Below are positions 1-6,850 of a DNA stretch of 8,861 nucleotides, in pieces. The stretch is from contig JAUQXG010000059.1 in NCBI GenBank assembly GCA_030834765.1, forward strand, positions 1-8,861. Reading direction: 5' to 3'. The first letter of the stretch is position 1. Every line of letters starts with the position of its first letter. A model generated the notes under the pieces. It saw only the letters and a list, made by a program, of their open reading frames with translations, did no database searches and had not been told where the DNA came from. Source of the stretch: Lutispora sp. (lineage in GTDB: Bacteria > Bacillota > Clostridia > Lutisporales > Lutisporaceae). The translations under genes were made by a program, and so were the position numbers.

Positions 1-1
1 G

Positions 2-1027
2 CTGAAAATCGGAGACCTTGCTAGATTGCAAGCAGATGCAAAAACAAGTGCATTTGCAGGAACCAGCAAAATAAAGCAAGCTCCAAGAATCCAAGAGGTG
101 AATCCAGTAAACAGTACAGCCATAGAAGTTACTTTTTCTGAACCGGTAACAGGTTTAACTACAAGCGCCTTCTCTATAAACGGCGCAACAATAGATAAAA
201 TATCCGCAGTGCAAAGTGATGTAGTAAGCACTGTAACACTATATCTTAGAACTGCTTTAACAGAAGGTAAAGAATATATTATCTATCCAAAATCTATCAT
301 AAAAGATGGAGCAGGCTATAACTCAGTGCAAATGAAAAATGATTCAGAATATACTTATTACAAAGAGTTCTATGGCGTAGATATGGCTAACGAAGCACCA
401 CAAATCGTAGAAGTAACGCCAATCAACCGTCATATGATAAATGTGACCTTTAGTGAGCCTGTATCCAATGGTGCTACAGCAACCTATACAATAAGGAAAA
501 AATCTGGAAGTGGCTCCTCAACAACCATATCCACAGCAGAAAAAGTGGCCAGCGATGACAAAACTCAAGTAAGCTTGTATCTAAATGCCAATAATGCTGG
601 ACTATCTGATGGCAGCACGTATGAGCTTAGCAGCAGCTCCGTAACAGACTATCAAGGTAAAACATTGGATTCAGACTACAGAAAGGTTGAATTTGCAGGA
701 ATCAGTGCAAATGCTCCAGAACTGGAGATCATCGCATCCTCTATCAACACAGAAAATAAAATCATCACTCTAAGCTTTAGCAAAGAAATCAATGTTAGTA
801 CACCTTCCATAAGTTGGTTTACACTCACAGGAGCAGGCTACTATCCAAGCTCCAATGATAAAATAACATTGAGCGAAAATAAAAAAATCATAACAATAGA
901 ATTAAAATACCAGCTTCAAGGGAAAGACAAATTAACTATAAAAGTATCTGACACAGGCAAAACAGGAATGATAGACTATAATAGACTAAAAATATCTACA
1001 GAAGAATTGACAATCAGTACAAATTAA
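2..1027 (+). CDS. Multi-Ig-domain surface (S-layer-like) protein, 5' partial
   Basis: The C-terminal 341 codons of a larger cell-surface protein. The frame is open to the window edge, so the TTG at 26 is not a real start. Three SbsA/Big_5-type Ig-like modules are visible, at about residues 26-122, 132-233 and 238-341 of the visible part. Each opens with a Pro-preceded strand and then a signature such as INVTFSEPVS or ITLSFSKEIN, which in this family follows the 'x-V-x-F-S/N-E-x-V' pattern. The first ~25 visible residues (IGDLARLQADAK...FAG) resemble the end of a further module, so at least four existed. The linker FYGVD also occurs in the large S-layer-like protein encoded at 3531-6836, suggesting paralogy. 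No cysteine and no C-terminal sortase motif are seen. Any anchor, presumably SLH-like, would lie upstream. Such proteins are normally secreted and structural. The exact role is unknown. Confidence 0.85.
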   Translation: MKIGDLARLQADAKTSAFAGTSKIKQAPRIQEVNPVNSTAIEVTFSEPVTGLTTSAFSINGATIDKISAVQSDVVSTVTLYLRTALTEGKEYIIYPKSIIKDGAGYNSVQMKNDSEYTYYKEFYGVDMANEAPQIVEVTPINRHMINVTFSEPVSNGATATYTIRKKSGSGSSTTISTAEKVASDDKTQVSLYLNANNAGLSDGSTYELSSSSVTDYQGKTLDSDYRKVEFAGISANAPELEIIASSINTENKIITLSFSKEINVSTPSISWFTLTGAGYYPSSNDKITLSENKKIITIELKYQLQGKDKLTIKVSDTGKTGMIDYNRLKISTEELTISTN

Positions 1028-1031
1028 AACG

Positions 1032-1075
1032 AAAATACCAGGGAGATTCTGATATGCTCCCTGGTATTTTTAAAT
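1032..1075 (+). terminator. Rho-independent terminator after the Ig-domain gene
   Basis: Perfect 14-bp arms lie at 1032-1045 (AAAATACCAGGGAG) and 1057-1070, with an 11-nt loop and a run of T's at 1067-1071. It begins 5 bp after the TAA stop. The A/T flanks make it symmetrical, so it may also stop transcription arriving from the convergent minus-strand genes. Confidence 0.92.
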
Positions 1076-1087
1076 TTATAAAATTAC

Positions 1088-1117
1088 AAAAAAATAGCCG
1101 ATAAGCTTTATCGACTA
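1088..1117 (-). terminator. Rho-independent terminator of the coiled-coil gene
   Basis: Read on the minus strand, 10-bp arms (1108-1117 and 1095-1104, one G-T pair) enclose a 3-nt loop and are followed by seven T's (complement of 1088-1094). The upstream arm contains the TAG stop codon at 1115-1117, so the hairpin overlaps the end of the coding region. With the plus-strand hairpin at 1032-1070, the two converging transcription units have back-to-back terminators. Confidence 0.85.
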
Positions 1118-1486
1118 TACTGGTTTACGCCTTAATGTTCTTATGGAAACTTCATGCTCTCCAAGAAGCTCATGGATAGATTTATTGTCTTCAATTATAG
1201 CATTCAATTTTGTATTGGTTTCTGTCCTAAACTCTGTTAAAATAGCTGTCTGATTCTTAATAATGGATACCTCGGATTTCACACTGGATACTTCGGATTT
1301 CACACCGGATACCTCAGATTTTACATCGGATACTTCGGATTTCACACCAGATACCTCAGATTTTACACCGGATACTTCACTTTCTATTTTATCCAGCCTA
1401 TTCTCCACCCTATCAAGCCTGCTATCAATTTTGTCCAGCCCATTCAATTTCTCTAATATCAGCCTCTGAAATTCCTCGTTAGTCAT
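1115..1486 (-). CDS. Small coiled-coil protein with SEVSxVK heptad repeats
   Basis: A 123-residue soluble protein with no signal peptide or membrane segment. From about residue 17 to 118 it keeps one unbroken heptad register: positions 17/20, 24/27, 31/34 and so on to 115/118 are mostly Leu, Val or Ile. Six tandem heptads of the form SEVSxVK occupy residues 36-77, with Val at both core positions in five of them and Val/Ile in the last. Polar core residues occur at Thr80, Arg87, Thr90, Asn101 and His111; Asn at an 'a' position, as at 101, often favours parallel dimers. The conserved-looking tail GEHEVSIRTLRRKPV and the segment TEFRTETNTKL resemble, from memory, small uncharacterised Clostridia proteins. 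The start is supported by AAGGAG at 1495-1500 (minus strand), 8 nt before ATG. It lies 73 bp downstream of the TPR gene on the same strand, and read-through is possible. Function is unknown; an oligomeric scaffold or adaptor is only a guess. Confidence 0.85.
   Translation of the reverse strand: MTNEEFQRLILEKLNGLDKIDSRLDRVENRLDKIESEVSGVKSEVSGVKSEVSDVKSEVSGVKSEVSSVKSEVSIIKNQTAILTEFRTETNTKLNAIIEDNKSIHELLGEHEVSIRTLRRKPV
1256..1390 (-). repeat. 21-bp tandem repeats with 42-bp higher-order period
   Basis: Six consecutive 21-bp units (plus-strand phase 1265-1285, 1286-1306, 1307-1327, 1328-1348, 1349-1369, 1370-1390; the last is divergent) each encode one heptad of the coiled-coil protein. Units 2 and 4 are identical, and units 3 and 5 differ at two bases. 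TACCTC and TACTTC alternate along all six units. Growth in 42-bp double units therefore explains the pattern better than single-unit slippage. The reading frame is preserved throughout. Confidence 0.9.
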
Positions 1487-1516
1487 TACATCAGCTCCTT
1501 CTTATATACTCATATT

Positions 1517-1525
1517 ATTATAGCA
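1517..1525 (-). promoter_or_regulatory. Candidate extended -10 promoter for the coiled-coil gene
   Basis: On the minus strand the sequence reads TGCTATAAT: a perfect TATAAT preceded by the TGn extension, about 30 bp before the ATG. No good -35 hexamer is visible 16-18 bp upstream, which is common for extended -10 promoters. It would let this gene be transcribed independently of the TPR gene. Confidence 0.55.
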
Positions 1526-1559
1526 TATCCCTATGGTAAATAAAAGCGACGCCATTTTT

Positions 1560-3086
1560 TTAATCTAAAACAGTGATAATAAATCCATCCATCTTGATCT
1601 CTTCATCCTGTCCTATGGTCAGCGCAAAGGTTAAGCCTTTGCACTCCTCTGGGATAGCTAAAGTCATATCAAACTGCTTCCATTTATATACCAGGTCAAA
1701 ATCATCAAATGGAAATTGTTTATTATCCACTCTCATAACAATCTTTAAATTTTCTTTGCTCGTAATCTTTCTAGCCCAAAACTTTATGCTTATGGTCTTC
1801 CCTTTTAGCTTTTTATCATTTAAAAGAGCACTAAGATTGGCTTCTATTCCAGTTGGGTTTTCTGACTCATTTACTATATACAAGGCTCCGCCTGTATCCA
1901 TAACATCCTTTTCCATCAGCTCAACTTTGGAGTTCAGGTTTTTTCTCCAAATTACATTAAACCTATCATAATAACCTTTTGTAGAAATCTGGAAACTAGG
2001 CTCAAAAACCTGCTCATATATAGCCGAATTATACCATTTGGTTTTTTGATCTTCTGTTCTAACAATCTCACTGGTTTTAAAATTGGTCTTATATCCAGTA
2101 GGAGTAATCAATATTTGTGTGGTTCTTTCCTTGGTCTTATTTCCTTTATAATGTACCGTAAGATTTACACTATAGGCTCTTCCTTGGTCTACAGTAACAC
2201 GGATAGAATCCTTATTGCTTTTATATATCACTTTATTATCCTTTTCTATTTCCCAACTCACAGACTTAATCAGATTGTATGGATCATTTTCCTTTATATT
2301 ATAGATACAAGTCAGCAGTTTTGTTTCATTTCCAGAAACCTTCACATCGAAGTTAATATCTTTTATATCCATGTCTCCTTCATCAATGATCAATACATCT
2401 TGAGGATCCTTGAGCCGCATGGCCACCACAGGCTTATCATCACTATAATCCTTAATGTTCTTGCTTCCCATAAGATTATACATCCTGTTTTGTATTTTGA
2501 TAGGATCTACTAAAGTCATATTATAAACACCTTTGCTCACAATATAAAACTGCTTCACTGCATTCTCGTAATCACCATTCCGTTCATATATCTTTGCCAG
2601 ATTGTATTTATACTCTATAACTGGCAGCACATCTATGGCTTTATTTTCATATTCTATAGCCTTTTCTATTTTGCCCATTTTTTGAAAAATTACCGCAAGA
2701 TTATTATATGCATTCGCATTATCAGATCTATACTCTGTAGACTTTAAAAGCGCATTCACTGCTTTTTCATTGTCCTTTAAATAGTAATAACTCATTCCCA
2801 GCTTGAACATTACATATGATTTTTGATCTGTATTGGTTGTATCGCTAAAAGCAAGTTTCAAATATTCATCACGAGCTTTCTCAAATTCACCAGCAGTATA
2901 GAGATTATCCGGCTTTATGGTAGAAGTATAAAAACGCAAATCTAAGCTTTTCTTATTCTCTTCTGTCTTTGTATCCGGTATATTTATATTAAGGATATCA
3001 ATATATTGACTATATAAACTAAAAGATGATATAAGAACAATCAATATAATCGTAATCATCACTGCTTTTTCAAAGCTGATTTTCAT
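1560..3086 (-). CDS. Membrane-anchored TPR protein with PKD-like and CBM-like C-terminal regions
   Basis: A 508-residue protein. One N-terminal hydrophobic segment (about residues 8-29) follows a short basic start and looks like an uncleaved anchor, with the rest outside the cell. TPR-type helical repeats span about 62-185, for example LYTAGEFEKARDEYLKLA, NNLAVIFQKMGKIEKAIEYE and YNLAKIYERNGDYENAVKQF. Residues ~245-330 form a beta-rich segment (VSWEIEKDNKVIY...YSVNLTVHYKG) resembling a PKD/Ig fold. Residues ~355-508 end in a pattern typical of jelly-roll carbohydrate-binding modules (GKTISIKFWARK, W469, final strand MDGFIITVLD). The start at 3086 is preferred over an upstream in-frame start at 3158. 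It has a GGGGG-type ribosome site at 3096-3100, 9 nt away, the anchor begins there, and the likely promoter lies between the two. It is divergent from the S-layer-like gene. TPR proteins mediate protein contacts; a role in envelope assembly is inferred only from context. The PKD and CBM assignments are by eye. Confidence 0.8.
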   Translation of the reverse strand: MKISFEKAVMITIILIVLISSFSLYSQYIDILNINIPDTKTEENKKSLDLRFYTSTIKPDNLYTAGEFEKARDEYLKLAFSDTTNTDQKSYVMFKLGMSYYYLKDNEKAVNALLKSTEYRSDNANAYNNLAVIFQKMGKIEKAIEYENKAIDVLPVIEYKYNLAKIYERNGDYENAVKQFYIVSKGVYNMTLVDPIKIQNRMYNLMGSKNIKDYSDDKPVVAMRLKDPQDVLIIDEGDMDIKDINFDVKVSGNETKLLTCIYNIKENDPYNLIKSVSWEIEKDNKVIYKSNKDSIRVTVDQGRAYSVNLTVHYKGNKTKERTTQILITPTGYKTNFKTSEIVRTEDQKTKWYNSAIYEQVFEPSFQISTKGYYDRFNVIWRKNLNSKVELMEKDVMDTGGALYIVNESENPTGIEANLSALLNDKKLKGKTISIKFWARKITSKENLKIVMRVDNKQFPFDDFDLVYKWKQFDMTLAIPEECKGLTFALTIGQDEEIKMDGFIITVLD

Positions 3087-3139
3087 AAAATTTTTCCCCC
3101 ATCCAAAGTACAGCGCATGGCAACGCAACCTATAATTCA

Positions 3140-3168
3140 ATTCTAAAGGATAAATCACAAAGTTTCAA
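3140..3168 (-). promoter_or_regulatory. Sigma-A-type promoter of the TPR gene
   Basis: On the minus strand TTGAAA (3163-3168) is followed, after exactly 17 bp, by TAGAAT (3140-3145). Predicted transcription would begin near 3133, giving a ~45-nt leader before the ATG at 3086. A start codon at 3158 would fall upstream of the -10 element, which argues against the longer reading frame. Confidence 0.65.
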
Positions 3169-3266
3169 CAAATAACTATCTTAATACTCAATATCCTTTC
3201 ATACTTCTCTGTAATATTATTTCGTTATTTTTTTTGAAATTTTTATTGAATTTTATAAGTTTCTCT

Positions 3267-3281
3267 TTAACATTATGTTAA
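3267..3281. promoter_or_regulatory. Palindrome between divergent promoters (possible operator)
   Basis: TTAACAT and ATGTTAA are perfect 7-bp arms around a single T. One-base spacing cannot form an RNA hairpin, so a protein-binding site is the better reading. The region is very AT-rich, so chance symmetry is possible. Confidence 0.3.
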
Positions 3282-3359
3282 CTTTAAATATTACAGCATT
3301 ACACGGACATTACAGATATTTACGACTCTGTAACAGTACTAGAATAACAGAAGTTTCTA

Positions 3360-3368
3360 TGCTAGAAT
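3360..3368 (+). promoter_or_regulatory. Candidate extended -10 promoter of the S-layer-like gene
   Basis: TGCTAGAAT provides a TGn-extended -10 one base from consensus. It sits inside the second copy of the CTAGAATAAC direct repeat. No convincing -35 is seen. If used, the leader would be about 155 nt, in line with the long untranslated leaders known for many S-layer genes. The first repeat copy (TAGAAT at 3340-3345) is an alternative. Confidence 0.35.
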
Positions 3369-3483
3369 AACTATATTACAAGATTATGTGAACCAATTTG
3401 TGTTGTAGTCATTTATGCAGTGCATATGTGCACTCGTCGCTGCTCAACATAAATCGATGGTTACCATAATCTAAGTAAAAGTA

Positions 3484-3509
3484 GGTGTCAAAGAAAAATA
3501 TAAGACACC
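3484..3509 (+). promoter_or_regulatory. Leader hairpin just upstream of the S-layer gene's RBS
   Basis: GGTGTC (3484-3489) pairs with GACACC (3504-3509) across a 14-nt A-rich loop. It ends 8 nt before the AAGGAGG ribosome binding site (3518-3524) and does not mask it. There is no T-run after it, so it is not a terminator. A stabilising leader hairpin for an abundant mRNA is plausible but inferred. Confidence 0.45.
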
Positions 3510-3530
3510 CCAATTATAAGGAGGACAAGT

Positions 3531-6500
3531 ATGAGTAAAAGAATTTTAGCACTTGTATTAGCATTTGCATTAGTATTTTCATCATTTTCAGCGGTACTTG
3601 CAGATACTACTACAATCGGTGCCGACGCAAAAGCATGTGCAGAGCTTGGCATGCTAGTAGGTAACAATCAAAGTGGTGTTACTCCAGAATACTTAGCAAC
3701 AGCACCAACAAGATTGCAATCAGCAATCATGGTATTAAGACTAAGAGGTCTTGAACAAGAAGCAATCGCTTTCACAAGTGAAAATAATTTCGCAGACATG
3801 AAAGCATATGCTTGGGCAGACGGTAAAAACATTGGTGCTTACCTAACAGCTCACCCAGAATTAGGTTTCATCGGAAATGAAAACGGAAACTTTAACGCAA
3901 ACCAAGTAATAGATGCACAATCATACTACAAAGTAATGCTTGAAGCACTAGGTTACAAGCAAACTACAGCAGAAGTAGTGGGACAATTCACTTGGTCAGA
4001 AGTTTTCGAATTTGCAGCTTCAAAAGGTTTATCAGCAGCCAACGTAGCTAAATTCACAGTAAATGATTTAGCAGTAGCTACAGTAGAAGCTTTAAAAGCA
4101 GAAAACGGCAAATTAATCTCAGCTCTAATTGCTGCAGGCAAGATCTCAGCTGAAAAAGCTGCTGAACTTGGACTAATCGTAGCAAACGGAACAGTTAAAT
4201 CAGTAAAAGCAATCGCTAATGATAAAGTAGAAGTTGAATTCACTTCAGCACCAGCAAACTTTGCAGGCGCTTACAAAATACTAGTTAAAGGCACAACTAC
4301 AGCTTTAGAAGTTAAATCAGTTGCAGTAGAAACAGCTACAAAAGCAGTTCTTACTACAGCAGCACAAAAAGCTGGAGAAGCATATACAATATCAGTAGGT
4401 TCAGTATCCGTAAACTTTGCAGGTATTGCTAAAGATACAGAAGTTCCTTCTTTAGTAAAAGCAACAGGTACAGATACACAAAGAGTTGAATTAACATTTG
4501 ACAAAGTTATGGACAAAGCATCCGCAACAGATGTAGCGAACTATGCTATAGCTGGAATCAAAGTAGTAAAAGCTGAGCTTAGCTCATCAAGAAAAGTTGT
4601 TACATTAACAACTGAAGGTATGAAAGTAAGCACTTCATACAAAGTAACAGTAACAAATGTAAAGAGTGCTGACTTAGTTGTATTAAAAACAGCAAACAAA
4701 GTATTCTTAGCAAAAGAAGATACAAAAGCTCCAATCGTGAGCACAGTAGATAAAGCAACAAACACAAGAATATTAGTAAACTTCAATGAAGAAGTAACTG
4801 CAGCATCAGCAGAAGATCTTGCAAATTACAGCATCACTTACAAGAATGGTTCAGCTACAGAAAATCTTGAAATTGTAAGTGCAAAGCTAGTTGAAGATGC
4901 GAATGAAGATATGACAATCGTTGAATTAACAACTGCATCACAAAAAACAGGTGTAAAATATACACTATCTGTTAACAATATTGTTGATACAAAAGTATTA
5001 GCAAACAAAATGGCAAAAGAAACAAAGAAAGATTTCTATGGAGTAGCTCCAGACAAATCAAAGCCAACAGCAACAGTTAAAGTTCTTACAGACAAGCTTG
5101 TAGAAGTAACATTCTCAGATGCAAGCAGAATGAATAAAGCAACTATGATCGATCCTAGCAACTACACATTCAACAACGATATCGAAGTTGAAGGAATTGT
5201 TGTAAAGGAAGATAAAGCAGATAATAAAATAGTAAGAATCTCAACAAGCGCACTTGATGAAAAAACATCATTTAAAATAACAGTAACAAATGTTGAAGAT
5301 GAGTACGGCAATGTAATGGCAGAAGTTACTAGAACAATCGCATCTGTTAAGGCTTCAAAAGAACCAGCAAGCGTTTCACAGATCGTAGCTTCAAGCTTGA
5401 CTCAAATCAAAATCATATTCAATAAAGAAATAACTGAAATATCAGCAGAAGATCCAACTAACTATGTTGTAAACAACAGCGTAGGAAATGCTATCAAAGC
5501 AGAATTAGGTAAGGATTCAAAATCTGTAACATTAACATTACCAGAACTTACAGCAGGTAAGACTTATGAAGTAACAATGAACAACATCGTTGACCTATCA
5601 GGAAATGTTACAAAGAACGTAAAAGCTAAATTTGTAGCAGCAAGAACAGCACTAGATACTGAACTTCCTACAATTGAATCAATTGAAGTTTTAAACAACA
5701 AAGTTGTAAGAATTGACTTCAGTGAAAAAATCAATGTAAAAGCTCCAGTATCCATGAAAATAGGTTCAGACACATTAACAAAGGTTGACAGCTACAATGA
5801 TGACACTACAATTGAATTCTTAATGCCATCAGGCAAAACATTAGCTGATGACACTGAATATACAATAACAGAATTAACAGTAGCTGATATGTCAGGAAAC
5901 GCTCTTGATTTAGCAGAAGCTGAATACAAAACAGTATACGGTGTAAGCGAAGCTCCAGTAGCTGCTGAGCTAGTATCATCAGAGCAAATTACAGTAAGCA
6001 AAATCAAACTTATATTTGACCAAAAAGTTGCTGTAAAAACAGCTTCCGTAACAGTAGGCGGCTATACTTTCGCAGTAGCAACAGACAAAGATGATGCAAC
6101 AATCGTATATCTTACTACAACTTCAAAAATGGCTGCTGATAAAGACTTAGCATTTGACCTAAGTGCAGCATTAAAAAGCATCTATGGTGTAGATGTTCAA
6201 GACACAGATGGTTCAACAACTTTAATCACAACTTATATTGTAGATGAAGAAGTACCATATGTTGACTCCGTAACAGCAGTTGATTACAAGACAATTGAAC
6301 TTCAGTTCAATGAAGAAATCAAAACACCTGGATCATACAAAATAACTTATGTAAAAGAAGACGGTAAAGAAGTAGTATTAGGCACAGTAGCAGGTGCCAT
6401 TGATGCAGACGACAGTACACTTGTAAACCTTAACCTTGGTGATAAATCATTAAATGCCAAGTATATTTACACAATCTCTGTATCAACACAAGCTACAGAC

Positions 6501-6836
6501 ATGGCTGGAAACAAAATGGACAAAGAATACACTTATGAGTTCGAAGGAACAGATGTTAAGCCAATCGGTAACTACATCATGGGCGTAGACGTTCTTGATG
6601 CAAATACAATAAGCGTATTCACTTTCAAAGATGTTGACAATGTAACAGTTACAGTATATGACAAAGATAATGCAGAAGTTGCAACAGCAACAGTAGGTGC
6701 AACAGCGACTAACAAAGTAACACTTGATAAAACAGTTGATAACTTTAATGCAGATGAAACTTATACTGTAAAAATTACAGGCATTGGATCAGGATTTAGC
6801 TTCAAAGGTTTCTACGAAGCACCAATAGCAGAATAA
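3531..6836 (+). CDS. S-layer-like protein: signal peptide, SLH-like region, about nine Ig-like repeats
   Basis: A complete 1101-residue secreted protein. The start is set by a near-perfect AAGGAGG 6 nt before ATG. Residues 1-24 are a signal peptide with cleavage likely after Ala24 (SAVLA|DTTT). Residues ~28-215 contain SLH-like segments; the clearest is about 87-143 (NFADMKAYAWADGKNIGAYL through MLEALGYK), matching the SLH F-D/WA/AI--L/G-F pattern. The usual TRAE motif is replaced by PTRLQ (59-63) and VIDAQ (126-130). About nine SbsA/Big_5-type Ig-like modules follow, beginning near 221, 306, 400, 512, 613, 713, 809, 909 and 1011, with signatures such as RVELTFDKVMD, RILVNFNEEVT and TIELQFNEEI. 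Only one cysteine (Cys36) and few tryptophans are present. Codon use is strongly biased to GTA, ACA, GCA and AGA, consistent with high expression. Such proteins coat the cell, bound to wall polymers through SLH domains; whether this degenerate version binds the same ligand is unknown. It shares fold and FYGV linkers with the partial gene at 2-1027. Confidence 0.9.
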   Translation: MSKRILALVLAFALVFSSFSAVLADTTTIGADAKACAELGMLVGNNQSGVTPEYLATAPTRLQSAIMVLRLRGLEQEAIAFTSENNFADMKAYAWADGKNIGAYLTAHPELGFIGNENGNFNANQVIDAQSYYKVMLEALGYKQTTAEVVGQFTWSEVFEFAASKGLSAANVAKFTVNDLAVATVEALKAENGKLISALIAAGKISAEKAAELGLIVANGTVKSVKAIANDKVEVEFTSAPANFAGAYKILVKGTTTALEVKSVAVETATKAVLTTAAQKAGEAYTISVGSVSVNFAGIAKDTEVPSLVKATGTDTQRVELTFDKVMDKASATDVANYAIAGIKVVKAELSSSRKVVTLTTEGMKVSTSYKVTVTNVKSADLVVLKTANKVFLAKEDTKAPIVSTVDKATNTRILVNFNEEVTAASAEDLANYSITYKNGSATENLEIVSAKLVEDANEDMTIVELTTASQKTGVKYTLSVNNIVDTKVLANKMAKETKKDFYGVAPDKSKPTATVKVLTDKLVEVTFSDASRMNKATMIDPSNYTFNNDIEVEGIVVKEDKADNKIVRISTSALDEKTSFKITVTNVEDEYGNVMAEVTRTIASVKASKEPASVSQIVASSLTQIKIIFNKEITEISAEDPTNYVVNNSVGNAIKAELGKDSKSVTLTLPELTAGKTYEVTMNNIVDLSGNVTKNVKAKFVAARTALDTELPTIESIEVLNNKVVRIDFSEKINVKAPVSMKIGSDTLTKVDSYNDDTTIEFLMPSGKTLADDTEYTITELTVADMSGNALDLAEAEYKTVYGVSEAPVAAELVSSEQITVSKIKLIFDQKVAVKTASVTVGGYTFAVATDKDDATIVYLTTTSKMAADKDLAFDLSAALKSIYGVDVQDTDGSTTLITTYIVDEEVPYVDSVTAVDYKTIELQFNEEIKTPGSYKITYVKEDGKEVVLGTVAGAIDADDSTLVNLNLGDKSLNAKYIYTISVSTQATDMAGNKMDKEYTYEFEGTDVKPIGNYIMGVDVLDANTISVFTFKDVDNVTVTVYDKDNAEVATATVGATATNKVTLDKTVDNFNADETYTVKITGIGSGFSFKGFYEAPIAE

Positions 6837-6850
6837 TCTAAAACTACAGA

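Larger units (their letters stand above)
3087..3530. other. Divergent intergenic region, 444 bp
   Basis: No credible ORF lies here. The left third holds the promoter of the TPR gene (minus strand). The centre (about 3215-3300) is very AT-rich, with an inverted repeat TTAACAT-T-ATGTTAA at 3267-3281 and three ATTACA motifs at 3290, 3298 and 3309. The right part holds the direct repeat CTAGAATAAC (3339-3348 and 3362-3371), overlapping palindromes around 3415-3434, a short ATGGT-T-ACCAT symmetry at 3457-3467, and a hairpin just before the S-layer gene's ribosome binding site. It is probably the regulatory region for both genes. Confidence 0.7.

Noticed and set aside
26..1027. TTG at 26 as the start of the first gene
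   Set aside because: The frame is open through to the window edge, the residues before it fit the end of another Ig-like module, and there is no ribosome site or signal peptide.
1265..1390. 21-bp repeats as a CRISPR array
   Set aside because: The repeats are contiguous with no spacers and encode in-frame heptads.
1263..1469. Plus-strand ORF of DTSDFT repeats
   Set aside because: It is the antisense shadow of the SEVSxVK repeat array: a 21-bp repeat keeps all frames open. No ribosome site was seen.
1488..1560. Terminator between the TPR gene and the coiled-coil gene
   Set aside because: Only a weak symmetry around GGCGTCGC with no usable loop is present, so read-through between the two genes remains possible.
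1573..2513. Plus-strand ORFs at 1573-1971 and 2046-2513, opposite the TPR gene
   Set aside because: Low-complexity hydrophobic translations complementary to a well-supported gene, with no ribosome sites.
3087..3158. 24-residue N-terminal extension of the TPR protein (start at 3158)
   Set aside because: The likely -10 element (3140-3145) lies inside it, it has no good ribosome site, and the membrane anchor with a proper ribosome site begins at 3086.
3369..3530. Known riboswitch, for example cyclic di-GMP type, in the S-layer leader
   Set aside because: I could not find the conserved core of any riboswitch class that I know; only short local stems are visible.
3953..6007. Several minus-strand ORFs opposite the S-layer-like gene
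   Set aside because: They result from the biased codon use (GCA, ACA, GTA) of the sense gene, which removes stop codons on the other strand. Translations are Ser/Thr/Val-rich without domain character.
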